Both the position numbers and the translations under genes were made by a program. The notes beneath the pieces were generated by a model. It saw only the letters and a program-made list of their open reading frames with translations, was not told where the DNA came from and ran no database searches. 64,000 nt of DNA from Lysobacter enzymogenes (lineage in GTDB: Bacteria; Pseudomonadota; Gammaproteobacteria; Xanthomonadales; Xanthomonadaceae): NCBI RefSeq assembly GCF_900106525.1, contig NZ_FNOG01000004.1, positions 78,796 to 142,795 on the forward strand, read 5' to 3'. Positions 50,887 through 60,150 of this stretch are shown here, piece by piece; position 1 is the first letter of the stretch; each line of letters begins with the position of its first letter.

Positions 50887-53157
50887 TCACGCCCCGGCGC
50901 GATCTCCGCCGCTGGCTTCCAGCTCGCGCAACAGGCGCGCGGCCTGCTGGCGCGCGGCGTGGTCGCCGTTGATCAGCACCTCGCCGAGCAACTGGCGGGC
51001 GCTGCCTTCGTCGCCCAGGTCGATGTAGGCGCGGGCCAGTTCGATCCGCTCCAGGCCCACCGAAGCCGCAGAAGGCGCCGCCGGCCGCGCCTGCGGCGAG
51101 GACTGGGCGACCGCAACCGGTTCGACGCTCGGCGCCTGCGCGGCGACCGGCGCGGCCGCAACCGGGGCAACCGGAACCGGGGCGACCGGGATCGCACTGA
51201 CCGGTGCGGCCGAACCCGCCGGCAGCGCCGGCGGCTCGCGCAATTGCTGTTCCAGCGTCTGTTCTTCGCGCGTCGGCTGACGGCCCGCGGTCGCCGAATG
51301 CCAGGTCGGCACGCGCGACTGGCTCTTGGGCTCGCTGACCGGCGCGGTCCAATGCGGCGCCGCGGCCGGGTCGGCGCGTTCGGGCGCGGCGGGCGGCGCA
51401 TCGGCAGCGAGCGGCCGCGAAGCCGGCGGTTCGGCGGCAGCGAGCTCGTCGAGCGCATGTCGGGGCGCTGCGGCCGGGGGCTCGTCTTGGCTGGCGCCCT
51501 GGCCGGGATCGAGAACGGGATAGAGATCAGGATCGGGATCGACCGCCGCCGGCTCGTCGCGCTGACCGAGCAGTTGCGCCACCGGATCGACCACCGCCGC
51601 GGCCTCGGGCTTGCGCCGCAGCGTCTCGACCGGATCGGGGCCCGGCTCGGCCGGAGCCGCGAACGGCACCGGCACCGGCGCCGGCGACCCGGCGCGGAAA
51701 CTCGGCCGCTTGGGCTCGCGCCGGCTCAGCACCCAACCGCCGGCCAACAGCGCCAGCAGGCCGAGGCCGCCGAACAGCCACGGCAGCGGCGAACCGCTGT
51801 CGGCGCGCGCCTGGTTCTCGGCCAGGCGCTGCTGGGTCGCGGCCAGCTCGCTGTCCTTCATCGCGATCAGCTTCTGCTGGTCGGTGCTGAGTTTCTCGAG
51901 TTCGGCGACCTTGCTCTTGAGGTCCGCCAGTTCCTGCTCGCGCACGGCGATGGTTTCGTTGGCCTGTTGCACTTGTTCTCGCACCATGTGGCCCTCGCCT
52001 CCGGCGCTGATGCCGGATTGTGCCCCGGCCTGCGCGCGCTCGGCGCCGGGCGGGACGATTTCCAGACGCGCGTCGCTGGCCGCGCCGGGCGCGCGCGCGG
52101 CCGGCGCGACCGGCGCCTTGGCGACGCGGTCGGCGTCGACGGTCAGCGGCTGCGGCACCGCGCGTTGCGGCGCCTGGCGCCATTGCTGGATCTGCGCGCG
52201 CACCAGTTCGTTGGCTTCGCGCGGGTCGATGGTCGCCATCTCGCCGCCAGCCGGCCGGCGCAACACGGCGCCGGCGCGCAGGCGGTTGATGTTGCCGCCG
52301 ACGAAGGCCTCGGGATTGGCCCGCAGCAGCGCGATCATGGTCTGGTTGAGGCTCTGCGCGCCGCCCATCTGCGCGGCGATGCCGGACAGGGTCTGGCCCT
52401 GGGCGACGGTGATCTCGCCGTCGCCGGGGATCGCCGGCGCGGCGGCCGGCTGCGGCCGCGGTTCGCGGGCGATGCGGCCGGCGTTGGGGCGCGGCGCCGG
52501 AGCCGGCGGCGCGGCTTCGGGCAACGGCCGCGCCTGCGGCAATGGTTCGCCCTGGCCGGCGATGGCGTCCGGCGGCAGCGCCGGGGCCTGGCCCAGGTTG
52601 CCCGGGTCGTAGCCCGGCGGCGCGTTCTCCACCGCCAGCGGGTCGGTCTGCTGCGGCTGCGCGCCGAACGGCAGCGGCGCCTGCAGCGGACGTTCGATGG
52701 TGTTCGGCGCGGCGCCGGCGGCGGCCTGGATCGGCGGCTGCATCGGCGCGGACGCGGTGCGCGGCGCGTCGAGCAGGGCCGAGTATTCGCGGGTCAGGCG
52801 GCCCTGGCCCCAGTCCACTTCGATCAGGAAGGTCAGCAGCGGCTGCTGCACCGGCTGGGTGCTGGTGACGCGGATGATCGGCTTGCCGTTGGCGTCCACC
52901 GCCAGGGTGAAGCGCAGGTCGGTGACGATGCCCTGCGGCGGCTCCAGGCCGATGCGCTGGAAGGTTTCCGGCGAGGCCAGGCCGGCGCGCAACTGCGCCA
53001 GTTCCTCCGGGCCGCTGGCGATGACCGGGATTTCCGCCAGCAACGGCTGGCCGGCGCGCGATTTGACCTCGATCTGGCCCAGACCCAGCGCGCAGGCCGC
53101 CGAGCTGGCCAATGCCAGCGCCAGGCCCAGAGCGGTGCGTGCGAAACCTGATCTCAC
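50887..53157 (-). CDS. fimV: FimV/HubP-family polar hub protein
   Basis: This 756-residue inner-membrane protein is needed for twitching motility and polar organisation in relatives. A signal peptide is followed by the conserved N-terminal FimV domain ([20 protein letters not shown] to [20 protein letters not shown]). A LysM domain (~residues 245-300, [14 protein letters not shown]) binds peptidoglycan. A coiled-coil (~415-450) precedes one membrane helix (~457-475). The acidic, Pro/Ala-rich cytoplasmic part ends with the TPR-like FimV C-terminal domain ([20 protein letters not shown]). The GTG start was chosen; a TTG four codons upstream is possible. Confidence 0.92.
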   Translation of the reverse strand: MRSGFARTALGLALALASSAACALGLGQIEVKSRAGQPLLAEIPVIASGPEELAQLRAGLASPETFQRIGLEPPQGIVTDLRFTLAVDANGKPIIRVTSTQPVQQPLLTFLIEVDWGQGRLTREYSALLDAPRTASAPMQPPIQAAAGAAPNTIERPLQAPLPFGAQPQQTDPLAVENAPPGYDPGNLGQAPALPPDAIAGQGEPLPQARPLPEAAPPAPAPRPNAGRIAREPRPQPAAAPAIPGDGEITVAQGQTLSGIAAQMGGAQSLNQTMIALLRANPEAFVGGNINRLRAGAVLRRPAGGEMATIDPREANELVRAQIQQWRQAPQRAVPQPLTVDADRVAKAPVAPAARAPGAASDARLEIVPPGAERAQAGAQSGISAGGEGHMVREQVQQANETIAVREQELADLKSKVAELEKLSTDQQKLIAMKDSELAATQQRLAENQARADSGSPLPWLFGGLGLLALLAGGWVLSRREPKRPSFRAGSPAPVPVPFAAPAEPGPDPVETLRRKPEAAAVVDPVAQLLGQRDEPAAVDPDPDLYPVLDPGQGASQDEPPAAAPRHALDELAAAEPPASRPLAADAPPAAPERADPAAAPHWTAPVSEPKSQSRVPTWHSATAGRQPTREEQTLEQQLREPPALPAGSAAPVSAIPVAPVPVAPVAAAPVAAQAPSVEPVAVAQSSPQARPAAPSAASVGLERIELARAYIDLGDEGSARQLLGEVLINGDHAARQQAARLLRELEASGGDRAGA

Positions 53158-53280
53158 GAGGTATCCCAATCCGAAGTCAGGCGGCGACTCTAAAGGTGTA
53201 CGGGCTTAATGCGCAACGCGTTCGTTAAGTTTTCATCCTAAGCCGTTGACTGGCGGTGAGGAAGCAGGCCGGATGCGCGG

Positions 53281-53373
53281 CTTTTGTGGGAGGGCCTTCA
53301 GGCCCGATGCTTTCGTTTCCGATCGCCGCGATCTGAGCGGAAAGCATCGGGCCTGAAAGCCCTCCCACAAAAG
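53281..53373. repeat. Repeat family A, complete inverted pair
   Basis: CTTTTGTGGGAGGGCCTTCA (from 53281) is mirrored by an arm ending CCTCCCACAAAAG (53373). The whole can form a long hairpin with lateral mini-hairpins. It lies between fimV and the asd terminator. Confidence 0.85.
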
Positions 53374-53395
53374 CCGAAGCCCGAACGCCGAAGGC

Positions 53396-53431
53396 CCCAA
53401 AACGAAATCGGGCCCCGCAGGGCCCGATTTC
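53396..53431 (-). terminator. Intrinsic terminator of asd
   Basis: GAAATCGGGCCC (53404-53415) pairs with GGGCCCGATTTC (53420-53431) around CGCA. The minus strand continues GTTTTGG. It lies 18 bp after the asd stop. Confidence 0.85.
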
Positions 53432-53449
53432 ATGGCTGAGCGAAGAACC

Positions 53450-54472
53450 TCAGCGCTCGTTCCACACCAGCTCGGCCAGCTGCACCGCGTTGGTCGCCGC
53501 GCCCTTGCGGATGTTGTCGGCCACCACCCACAGCGACAGCCCGCGCGGGTGCGAGATGTCCTCGCGGATGCGGCCGACGAACACCGGATCCTCGCCCGAG
53601 GCGTGGGTCACCGGGGTCGGATAGCCGCCGCCCTTGGCCTCGTCCACCACCACCAGGCCCGGCGCCTTCTCCAGCAGCGCGCGCGCGTCCGCGGCCGAGA
53701 GCTTGTCGCGGGTCTCGATGTGCACCGCTTCGGAATGCCCGTAGAACACCGGCACCCGCACCACCGTCGCGTTCACGCCGATGCTGTCGTCGCCGAGGAT
53801 CTTGCGGGTCTCCCAGACCAGCTTCATCTCTTCGGTGGTGTAGCCGTTGTCGGTGAAGTCGCCGCCGTGCGGGATCACGTTGAAGGCGATCTGCACCGGG
53901 TAGACCTCGGCTTGCGCTTCCTGGAAATTCAGCAGCGCCGCGGTCTGCCGGCCCAGCTCTTCCATCGCCCGCTTGCCGGTGCCCGAGACCGACTGGTAGG
54001 TGGCGATGTTGATGCGCTCGAGCTTGGCTTGGCGGTGGATCGGCGCCAGCGCGACCATCAGCTGCATGGTCGAGCAGTTCGGATTGGCGACGATGCCGAG
54101 CGGGCGGTTCTTGAGCGCCTCGGGATTGACCTCGCTGACCACCAGCGGCACGTCGTCCTGGTAGCGGAAGGCCGAGGAGTTGTCGATCACCACCGCGCCG
54201 GCGGCGGCGAACCTGGGCGCGTACTCCTTCGACACCGAGCCGCCCGCCGAGAACAGGGCGATGTCCACGCCCGCAGGGTCGAACGTAGCCAGGTCCCGCA
54301 CGACCAGGGTCTGGCCTTCGAACTCGATTTTCTCGCCCGCCGAACGCTCGCTCGCCAGCACGTGCAGTTTGCCGATCGGGAATTTGCGCTCGGCCAGCAC
54401 CTTCAACATGGTTTCACCGACCGCGCCGGTGGCACCGACGACGGCGACATTGCAGGACGTCTTGGCGTTCAT
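53450..54472 (-). CDS. asd: Aspartate-semialdehyde dehydrogenase
   Basis: This 340-residue NADPH enzyme reduces aspartyl phosphate to the semialdehyde used for Lys, Met, Thr and diaminopimelate. The nucleotide motif VGATGAVGE is at residues 12-20. The catalytic C133 sits in NPNCSTMQ. The substrate loop QSVSGTGKRAMEEL and the later IPHGGDF are present. The length fits the USG-1/Gram-positive-like class rather than the ~367-residue E. coli class. It has its own terminator and is flanked on both sides by family A repeats. Confidence 0.96.
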   Translation of the reverse strand: MNAKTSCNVAVVGATGAVGETMLKVLAERKFPIGKLHVLASERSAGEKIEFEGQTLVVRDLATFDPAGVDIALFSAGGSVSKEYAPRFAAAGAVVIDNSSAFRYQDDVPLVVSEVNPEALKNRPLGIVANPNCSTMQLMVALAPIHRQAKLERINIATYQSVSGTGKRAMEELGRQTAALLNFQEAQAEVYPVQIAFNVIPHGGDFTDNGYTTEEMKLVWETRKILGDDSIGVNATVVRVPVFYGHSEAVHIETRDKLSAADARALLEKAPGLVVVDEAKGGGYPTPVTHASGEDPVFVGRIREDISHPRGLSLWVVADNIRKGAATNAVQLAELVWNER

Positions 54473-54556
54473 CTGTTCTGAGTTACCTGACTTGTGGGGA
54501 CCGCCGGACCCATTTCCGGCGGGTGTTGCGAAATCGTGAGGGTTGCGGCGGAGGCT

Positions 54557-54643
54557 TTGTGGGAGGGCCTTCAGGCCCGATGCTTTTCTTTCAGATCGCG
54601 GCGGCCTGGCACAAAAGCATCGGGACTGAAGTCCCTCCCACAA
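54557..54643. repeat. Repeat family A, inverted pair with compensatory changes
   Basis: TTGTGGGAGGGCCTTCAGGC (from 54557) faces an arm containing GGGACTGAAGTCCC and ending CCCACAA (54643). The right arm differs from the left at two sites that pair with each other within the arm. It lies between asd and the dehydrogenase gene. Confidence 0.85.
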
Positions 54644-54662
54644 CAGCGGCACCGTCGAACGT

Positions 54663-55673
54663 TCATCGCCCCGCCCTCGCCGCGGCGGCTTCGGCGGCGT
54701 TGAGCGCGCTCGGCGGATCGCCGGCGCGCGGGCCGCAGCCCAGCGCGGCGATCAGGTTGTCGACCGCCAGCGCCACCATCGCCCGGCGCGTGGCCAGGCT
54801 GCCGCTGGCGATGTGCGGGGTCAGCACCACCCGGCGCTGCGCGAGCAGGCGCGGGTTGAGCCGCGGCTCGCCCTCGTACACGTCCAGGCCGGCGGCGCCG
54901 AGGCGGCCTCGTTCGAGCGCGTCGCACAGCGCGTCCTCGTCGACGATGCCGCCGCGGGCGATGTTGGTCAAAGTCGCGTGCGGCTGCATCTTGGCCAGCG
55001 CGGCGGCGTCGATCAGGTGATGCGCCTGCGGCGAATACGGCAGCACCAGGATCAGATGATCGGCGCGCGCCAGCAGTTCGTCGAAGCCGACGTAGCTCGC
55101 CTTGCAGTCGGCCTCCACCGCCTCAGGCAGGCGGCTGCGGTTGTGGTACAGCGTGCGCATGCCGAAACCGGTGGCGCGCCGGGCGATGGCTTGGCCGATC
55201 CGGCCCATGCCGAGGATGCCCAGGGTCGCGCCGTGCACGTCGGCGCCGAGCAGGCTGTCGAAGCTCCAGCGCTGCCAATGCCCCTCGCGCAGCCAGCGCT
55301 CGGCCTCGCCGATGCGGCGCGCGGCCGCCATCATCAGGGCGAAGCCGAAATCGGCGGTGGTTTCGGTCAGCACGTCGGGCGTGTTGCTGGCGAGGATGCC
55401 GGCGGCGCTGAGCGCGGCGACATCGAGATTGTTGTAGCCCACTCCGACGTTGGCGATCGCGCGCAGGCGCGATGCGCCTTCGATCTGGGCCGCGCCGATG
55501 GGATCGTTGAGGGTCACCAGCGCACCGTCCATGCGCCGCAGGATCGCGTTGACCGCATCCGGCGCGTGCTGGGTGACCTCGGCCGTGGTTTCGACCTCGA
55601 AATGCTCGCCCAGCCGCGCGACGATATCGTCGAACAGCGGCTGCGAGACCCACACGCGCGGGCGCTCAGACAT
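54663..55673 (-). CDS. D-2-hydroxyacid dehydrogenase (glyoxylate/hydroxypyruvate reductase type)
   Basis: This 336-residue NAD(P)H-dependent oxidoreductase probably reduces glyoxylate or hydroxypyruvate. The Rossmann motif [14 protein letters not shown] (~151-164) is present. Catalytic residues R240 ([10 protein letters not shown]), E269 (DVYEGEP) and H287 (TPHIAS) fall at the positions known for glycerate dehydrogenases of this family. The chosen ATG overlaps the aroC stop by eight bases, so the two genes are translationally linked. A longer start five codons upstream is possible. PdxB was considered, since pseudomonads carry pdxB nearby, but the length is shorter and the motifs fit GhrB/GDH better. 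Confidence 0.85.
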   Translation of the reverse strand: MSERPRVWVSQPLFDDIVARLGEHFEVETTAEVTQHAPDAVNAILRRMDGALVTLNDPIGAAQIEGASRLRAIANVGVGYNNLDVAALSAAGILASNTPDVLTETTADFGFALMMAAARRIGEAERWLREGHWQRWSFDSLLGADVHGATLGILGMGRIGQAIARRATGFGMRTLYHNRSRLPEAVEADCKASYVGFDELLARADHLILVLPYSPQAHHLIDAAALAKMQPHATLTNIARGGIVDEDALCDALERGRLGAAGLDVYEGEPRLNPRLLAQRRVVLTPHIASGSLATRRAMVALAVDNLIAALGCGPRAGDPPSALNAAEAAAARAGR

Positions 55674-56787
55674 CGCCCGCGCCCGCATCGCCGGCCTGCG
55701 CCGGCACCCGCGGCGTCACCGTGCCGACATCGCCGCATTGCGCGCGATGGCGCAGCGCCTGGTCCATCAGCACCAGCGCCACCATCGCCTCGCAGATCGG
55801 CGTGGCGCGCACGCCCACGCAGGGGTCGTGGCGGCCGACGGTGACCACTTCGACTTCGTTGCCGTGCACGTCCAGGCTGCGGCCGGGCAGGCGCAGGCTC
55901 GAGGTCGGCTTGAACGCGGCCGCGCAGCGCAGGCGCTGGCCGGTGCTGATGCCGCCGAGGATGCCGCCGGCGTGGTTGCTGGCGAAACCCTGCGGCAACA
56001 GCTCGTCGCGGTGCTGGGTGCCCTTTTGCGCCACGCTGGCGAAGCCGTCGCCGATCTCCACGCCCTTGACCGCGTTGATGCTCATCAGTGCCGCGGCCAG
56101 TTCGCCGTCGAGCTTGCCGTAGATCGGCTCGCCCCAGCCCGGCGGCACGCCGTCGGCGATCACTTCCACGCGCGCGCCGACCGAATCGCCGGACTTGCGC
56201 AGCGCGTCCATGTAGCGCTCCAGCTCGTCGAGCTGGGCCGCGTGCGGCCAGAAGAACGGATTGCCCTCGACCGCGTCGAGGTCGAAGCCGGCCGGCACGA
56301 TCTCGCCGATCTGCGCCATGTAGCCGCGCACGCTGACGCCGTAGCGCTGCGCCAGCCACTTCTTGGCGATCACGCCGGCGGCCACGCGCATGGTGGTCTC
56401 GCGCGCCGAAGAGCGGCCGCCGCCGCGCGGATCGCGATGGCCGTACTTCTGCCAATAGCTGTAGTCGGCGTGGCCGGGGCGGAACTGCTCGGCGATGTTG
56501 CCGTAGTCCTTGCTGCGCGCGTCGGTGTTGCGGATCAGCAGGGCGATCGGGGTGCCGGTGGTGCGGCCCTGGTAGACGCCGCTGAGGATTTCGATCTCGT
56601 CGGTCTCGCGCCGCTGCGAGGTGTGGCGGCTGCGGCCGGTGGCGCGGCGCTCGAGGTCGTGGCGGAACTCTTCCGGCGCCAGTTCCAGGCCCGGCGGGCA
56701 GCCGTCGACGACGCAGCCGATGGCCGGGCCGTGGCTTTCGCCGAAGGTGGTGACGGTGAGGAGGGTTCCGAAGCTGTTGCTGGCCAC
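55666..56787 (-). CDS. aroC: Chorismate synthase
   Basis: This 373-residue enzyme uses reduced FMN to convert EPSP to chorismate, the branch point to Trp, Phe, Tyr and folate. The N-terminal [21 protein letters not shown], the middle [18 protein letters not shown] and the late [20 protein letters not shown] are the three family signatures. The GTG start has AGGA nine bases upstream. The C-terminal tail after ~355 is Ala/Gly-rich. The upstream gap contains several repeats. Confidence 0.96.
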   Translation of the reverse strand: MASNSFGTLLTVTTFGESHGPAIGCVVDGCPPGLELAPEEFRHDLERRATGRSRHTSQRRETDEIEILSGVYQGRTTGTPIALLIRNTDARSKDYGNIAEQFRPGHADYSYWQKYGHRDPRGGGRSSARETTMRVAAGVIAKKWLAQRYGVSVRGYMAQIGEIVPAGFDLDAVEGNPFFWPHAAQLDELERYMDALRKSGDSVGARVEVIADGVPPGWGEPIYGKLDGELAAALMSINAVKGVEIGDGFASVAQKGTQHRDELLPQGFASNHAGGILGGISTGQRLRCAAAFKPTSSLRLPGRSLDVHGNEVEVVTVGRHDPCVGVRATPICEAMVALVLMDQALRHRAQCGDVGTVTPRVPAQAGDAGAGDV

Positions 56788-56885
56788 TGCGGGGGATCCT
56801 GGTGGGTGCCGGGTGGAGCGTTGGCGATGATCGCGGGGGTGGGTGTGGTGGGGATGAAGCGGGTTCGTCGTGGTTGCGGCTTCGT

Positions 56886-56912
56886 GGTCGCGGCTTGCGT
56901 CGCTCCTACAGG
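56886..56912. repeat. Repeat family B, single copy
   Basis: The reverse-oriented unit GGTCGCGGCTTGCGTCGCTC... ends in CCTACAGG. It carries one substitution in the small hairpin core. No partner copy is nearby. Confidence 0.65.
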
Positions 56913-56982
56913 GGGCTGCTCGATGGTACGGCGGGGCTGGATCGGGCGGAAATGATCGGATTGCGGTGGGGTAGAACGCGGC

Positions 56983-57167
56983 GCCCTCACCCCAGCCCTC
57001 TCCCGCAAGCGGGAGAGGGAGTCTTTCCGGCAGCGGCGCACAGGCCTTATGGCTGCACCGCCTGCATTGATCGCGCCTACAACGCGAATTTGCGCAATCG
57101 GTCCGATATCGCCGACGAGGCCGCACCGCTCCCTCTCCCGCTTGCGGGAGAGGGCTGGGGTGAGGGC
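56983..57167. repeat. Repeat family C, inverted pair (REPIN-like)
   Basis: GCCCTCACCCCAGCCCTCTC (56983-57021 copy) and its reverse complement (57128-57167 copy) match over about 38 bp. They flank a 106-bp spacer without matching repeats. This is the classic layout of a REP doublet or small MITE. Confidence 0.85.
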
Positions 57168-57458
57168 AAGAAGCGCCAAAAGCGCGAGTCGCCGCAACGC
57201 CAGCCATCCGCGTACGCCGCCGGCCACCATAGCCGACCCGTCCGGTTTCCGCTGTAACGAAGGCAGGCGCAAGCCTGCGGCGATCTCTCAACGAGTCCGC
57301 AGGCGTAAGCGATCAGGGAGCGCAGACGCCGCGGGGCGCTTGCGAGTTCCGGCCGGTCGGCGCCGGCGATGCTGTGCAGTCAGCGTCGCGTGCGGCGCTG
57401 CGCGAGGCGGGAACCTCGCGCCACCAGCCGCCGACGCGCGTGATCGTTCGAGGCTCGA

Positions 57459-58388
57459 TCAGGCTCGCGCGTCGGCGAGCCGTTTGATCGCGTCGTGGTG
57501 CTCGACCAGGTCGTGGCGCTCGACCACGAAAATGCCCATCTGGCCGACCTTGAACTCGACCCAGGCCAGCGGCAGCTGCGGCAGTAGTTCGCCCAGCGCG
57601 CGCTCGGCTTCGCCGACTTCGCAGATCAGCAGGCCGTCTTCGCTCAGGTGCTGCGGCGCGTCGCGCAGGATCTTCAGCGCCAGGTCCAGGCCATCAAAGC
57701 CGGCGCGCAGCCCCAGTTCCGGCTCGAACGAGTATTCGCGCGGCAGCGCGTCGGTCTCGTCGTCGGTGACGTAGGGCGGGTTGGTGACGATCAGGTCGAA
57801 CACCTCGCCCTGCAGGCCCTGGAACAGGTCGGACTTGCGCAGCTCGACGTTGCCGGCGAGCAGGCGTTCCTTGTTTTCCGCGGCCAGCGACAGCGCAGCG
57901 TCGTTGATGTCGGCGCCGATCACGTCCCAATCGGGGTGGTAATGGCCGGTGGCGATGGCGATGCAGCCCGAGCCGGTGCACAGGTCCAGGGCGCGGCGCA
58001 CTTCGCGGCCGCCGAGCCAGGGCTCGAAGCCGGCTTCGATCAGTTCGGCGATCGGCGAGCGCGGCACCAGGGCGCGCGCGTCGCTCTTGAAGCTCAGGCC
58101 GGCGAACCAGGCCTCGCCGGTCAGGTAGGCGGCCGGGATGCGCTCGTCGACGCGGCGCTGGAACAGCGCCAGCACGGCGTCCTTCTCTTCGGTGGTGACC
58201 CGGCCCTGGCCGTAGACCGGGCTCAGGTCGTGCGGCAGGTGCAGGGCGTGCAGGACCAGCTGGGTCGCCTCGTCCAGGGCGTTGTCGTAGCTGTGGCCGA
58301 AGCTCAGCCCGGCCGCGTTGAAGCGGCTGGCCCCGTAGCGGATCAGGTCGACGAGGGTCAGCGGTTCGAAGGAAACGGAAGCGGGCAC
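57459..58388 (-). CDS. prmB: Ribosomal protein uL3 glutamine methyltransferase
   Basis: This 309-residue SAM-dependent methyltransferase acts on a Gln of ribosomal protein L3. The SAM motif [14 protein letters not shown] is at 134-146 and the N203-P-P-Y206 glutamine-methyltransferase signature follows. The N-terminal helical domain ([21 protein letters not shown]) is typical of PrmB rather than PrmC, and linkage to aroC also supports PrmB. The GTG start has no strong ribosome-binding site. Its position divergent from the SCO gene suggests a promoter in 58389-58533. Confidence 0.93.
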   Translation of the reverse strand: MPASVSFEPLTLVDLIRYGASRFNAAGLSFGHSYDNALDEATQLVLHALHLPHDLSPVYGQGRVTTEEKDAVLALFQRRVDERIPAAYLTGEAWFAGLSFKSDARALVPRSPIAELIEAGFEPWLGGREVRRALDLCTGSGCIAIATGHYHPDWDVIGADINDAALSLAAENKERLLAGNVELRKSDLFQGLQGEVFDLIVTNPPYVTDDETDALPREYSFEPELGLRAGFDGLDLALKILRDAPQHLSEDGLLICEVGEAERALGELLPQLPLAWVEFKVGQMGIFVVERHDLVEHHDAIKRLADARA

Positions 58389-58533
58389 GGCGGGTCCAGG
58401 ACGGGATACGGAGCGAAGCGGGGGCGCAGTATAGCTTGGGTCGGCAATGGGGAATCGGGATCGGGCCCGGCCGCTTTGCCGATCCCCCAGCGCGAATCCC
58501 CTATCATGGCCGGGCATTCAAGCTGGAACCGCC

Positions 58534-59178
58534 ATGTTCAACCGCACTACCGCCATCATTCTGGTGGCCGCGCTGGCCGCCGCGCTGGGCCTGTGGGCCT
58601 CGCAGAAATACTTCGGCAGCGCCAAGCGCTCGCACCTGCCGCAGACCCAGGCGGTGCGCCTGTTCGACCCGCCGCGCACCCTGCCCGCCTTTTCGCTGCG
58701 CCAGTCCGACGGCACCCAACTGATCCCGGGCGAACTCAAGGGCCACTGGACCCTGATCTTCCTCGGCTTCACCCATTGCCCGGACGTGTGCCCGACCACG
58801 CTGGCGCAGATGTCGGTGGCGCAGAAGGCCTGGGAATCGATCCCCGAATCGACCCGCCCGCGGGTGCTGTTCGTCTCGGTCGATCCCGAGCGCGACAGCC
58901 CGGACAAGATCGGCGAGTACGCCCACGGCTTCCACAAGGACACCCTGGCCGCGACCGCCGACGTGCCGGCGCTGGAGAACTTCGCCAAGTCGCTGAGCAT
59001 GGTGTTCGCCAAGGTGCCCGCGCCGGCGGGCGCGCCGGAAAACCAGTATTCGATGGACCACAGCGCCAGCATGGCCGTGCTCGACCCGCAGGGGCGCATG
59101 GCCGGCCTGGTGCGGCCGCCGTTCGAGCCGAACGTGATCGCGCGCGACATGGCCGCGCTGACGGAGGCCTCGCCGTGA
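58534..59178 (+). CDS. SCO1/SenC family protein
   Basis: This 214-residue membrane-anchored, periplasm-facing thioredoxin-fold protein belongs to a family that delivers copper to the CuA site of cytochrome oxidase or handles thiols. The N-terminal anchor is ~residues 7-22. The copper/thiol ligands C82 and C86 (HCPDVC) and H176 (SMDHSASM) are all present. It overlaps the psd start by four bases (GTGA), so the two genes form a pair. No oxidase genes are in the window. Confidence 0.93.
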   Translation: MFNRTTAIILVAALAAALGLWASQKYFGSAKRSHLPQTQAVRLFDPPRTLPAFSLRQSDGTQLIPGELKGHWTLIFLGFTHCPDVCPTTLAQMSVAQKAWESIPESTRPRVLFVSVDPERDSPDKIGEYAHGFHKDTLAATADVPALENFAKSLSMVFAKVPAPAGAPENQYSMDHSASMAVLDPQGRMAGLVRPPFEPNVIARDMAALTEASP

Positions 59179-60023
59179 GCCTGGTCACCACCCTCACCTA
59201 CGTGCTGCCGCACCGTTTCCTGTCGGGCCTGGCGCGGATGCTGGCCTATTCCGACGACCCGCGGGTGAGCCGCTGGCTGATCGACACGGTGACCGAAAAG
59301 TTCGGCGTCGATCTCGACGAAGCCGCCAATCCGGACCCGCGCGCCTACCCGACCTTCAACGCCTTCTTCACCCGCGCGCTCAAGCCCGGCGCGCGCCGCG
59401 CGCAAGGCGACGCGCGCACCCTGCTGATGCCGGCCGACGGCCGCATCAGCCAGTGCGGGCCGATCCGCGCCGGCGAGATCTTCCAGGCCAAGGGCCGCTC
59501 GTTCACCGCGCTGGAGCTGCTCGGCGGCGACGAAGCCGCGGCCGCGCCGTTCCGCGACGGCGACTACGCCACCGTGTACCTGTCGCCGCGCGACTACCAC
59601 CGCGTGCACATGCCCTGGACCGGCACCCTGCGCGAAACCGTGCACGTGCCCGGCCGCCTCTTCAGCGTCGGCCCCGACGCGGTGCGCAACGTGCCGCGCC
59701 TGTTCGCGCGCAACGAACGCCTGGTCTGCCACTTCGACACCGACTTCGGGCCGATGGCGCTGGTGATGGTCGGCGCGCTGCTGGTCTCGGGCGTGGAAAC
59801 GGTGTGGAGCGGGATCGAGATCCCCGCCTACGGCGACCGCGTCACCACCAAGGACTACCGCGGCAAGGGCATCACCCTCAAGCGGTTCGAGGAAATGGCG
59901 CGGTTCAATTACGGCTCGACCGTGATCGTGCTGCTGCCGCCGGGCGCGGCGACGCTGGACGCCGGCCTGTCCGCCGAAACCGCCGTGCGCCTGGGCCAGC
60001 CGCTGGCCCGCCGCACCCGCTGA
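59175..60023 (+). CDS. psd: Phosphatidylserine decarboxylase
   Basis: This 282-residue pyruvoyl-dependent inner-membrane enzyme makes phosphatidylethanolamine. The self-cleavage GST motif ([14 protein letters not shown]) places the pyruvoyl precursor Ser at 248, giving a long beta chain and a short alpha chain. [17 protein letters not shown] and [13 protein letters not shown] are conserved. The GTG start has GGAGG eight bases upstream and overlaps the SCO stop. It is followed by a perfect inverted pair of family B repeats. Confidence 0.96.
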   Translation: MSLVTTLTYVLPHRFLSGLARMLAYSDDPRVSRWLIDTVTEKFGVDLDEAANPDPRAYPTFNAFFTRALKPGARRAQGDARTLLMPADGRISQCGPIRAGEIFQAKGRSFTALELLGGDEAAAAPFRDGDYATVYLSPRDYHRVHMPWTGTLRETVHVPGRLFSVGPDAVRNVPRLFARNERLVCHFDTDFGPMALVMVGALLVSGVETVWSGIEIPAYGDRVTTKDYRGKGITLKRFEEMARFNYGSTVIVLLPPGAATLDAGLSAETAVRLGQPLARRTR

Positions 60024-60031
60024 AAGCCTCT

Positions 60032-60120
60032 CCTGTAGGAGCGGCGCGAGCCGCGACCGCGATAGCTCGCTTGCGACGTATGCGCGGTGTCGCGGTCGCG
60101 GCTCGCGCCGCTCCTACAGG
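60032..60120. repeat. Repeat family B, perfect inverted pair
   Basis: Bases 60032-60062 and 60090-60120 are perfectly complementary over 31 bp with a 27-bp loop. They lie between psd and the lipoprotein gene and would form a strong hairpin in the transcript. No T-tract follows, so it is not a standard terminator. Confidence 0.9.
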
Positions 60121-60150
60121 TAGATCACGAAACCCCACGGAGGGGACCGC

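Larger units (their letters stand above)
56788..57458. other. Gene-free, repeat-bearing stretch upstream of aroC
   Basis: This 671-bp stretch holds a family B unit (56886-56912) and an inverted pair of family C units (56983-57021 and 57128-57167). Reading frames crossing it are interrupted or are shadows. No promoter was pinpointed, although aroC must be transcribed from here or from prmB read-through. Confidence 0.6.

Noticed and set aside
54663-55673. Erythronate-4-phosphate dehydrogenase (PdxB)
   Set aside because: The protein lacks the C-terminal PdxB extension and its catalytic residues align better with glycerate/glyoxylate reductases.
55666-57291. N-terminally extended chorismate synthase
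   Set aside because: The extension runs through intergenic repeats and is Arg/Pro-rich. The family start NSFGTLLTV follows the GTG at 56787.
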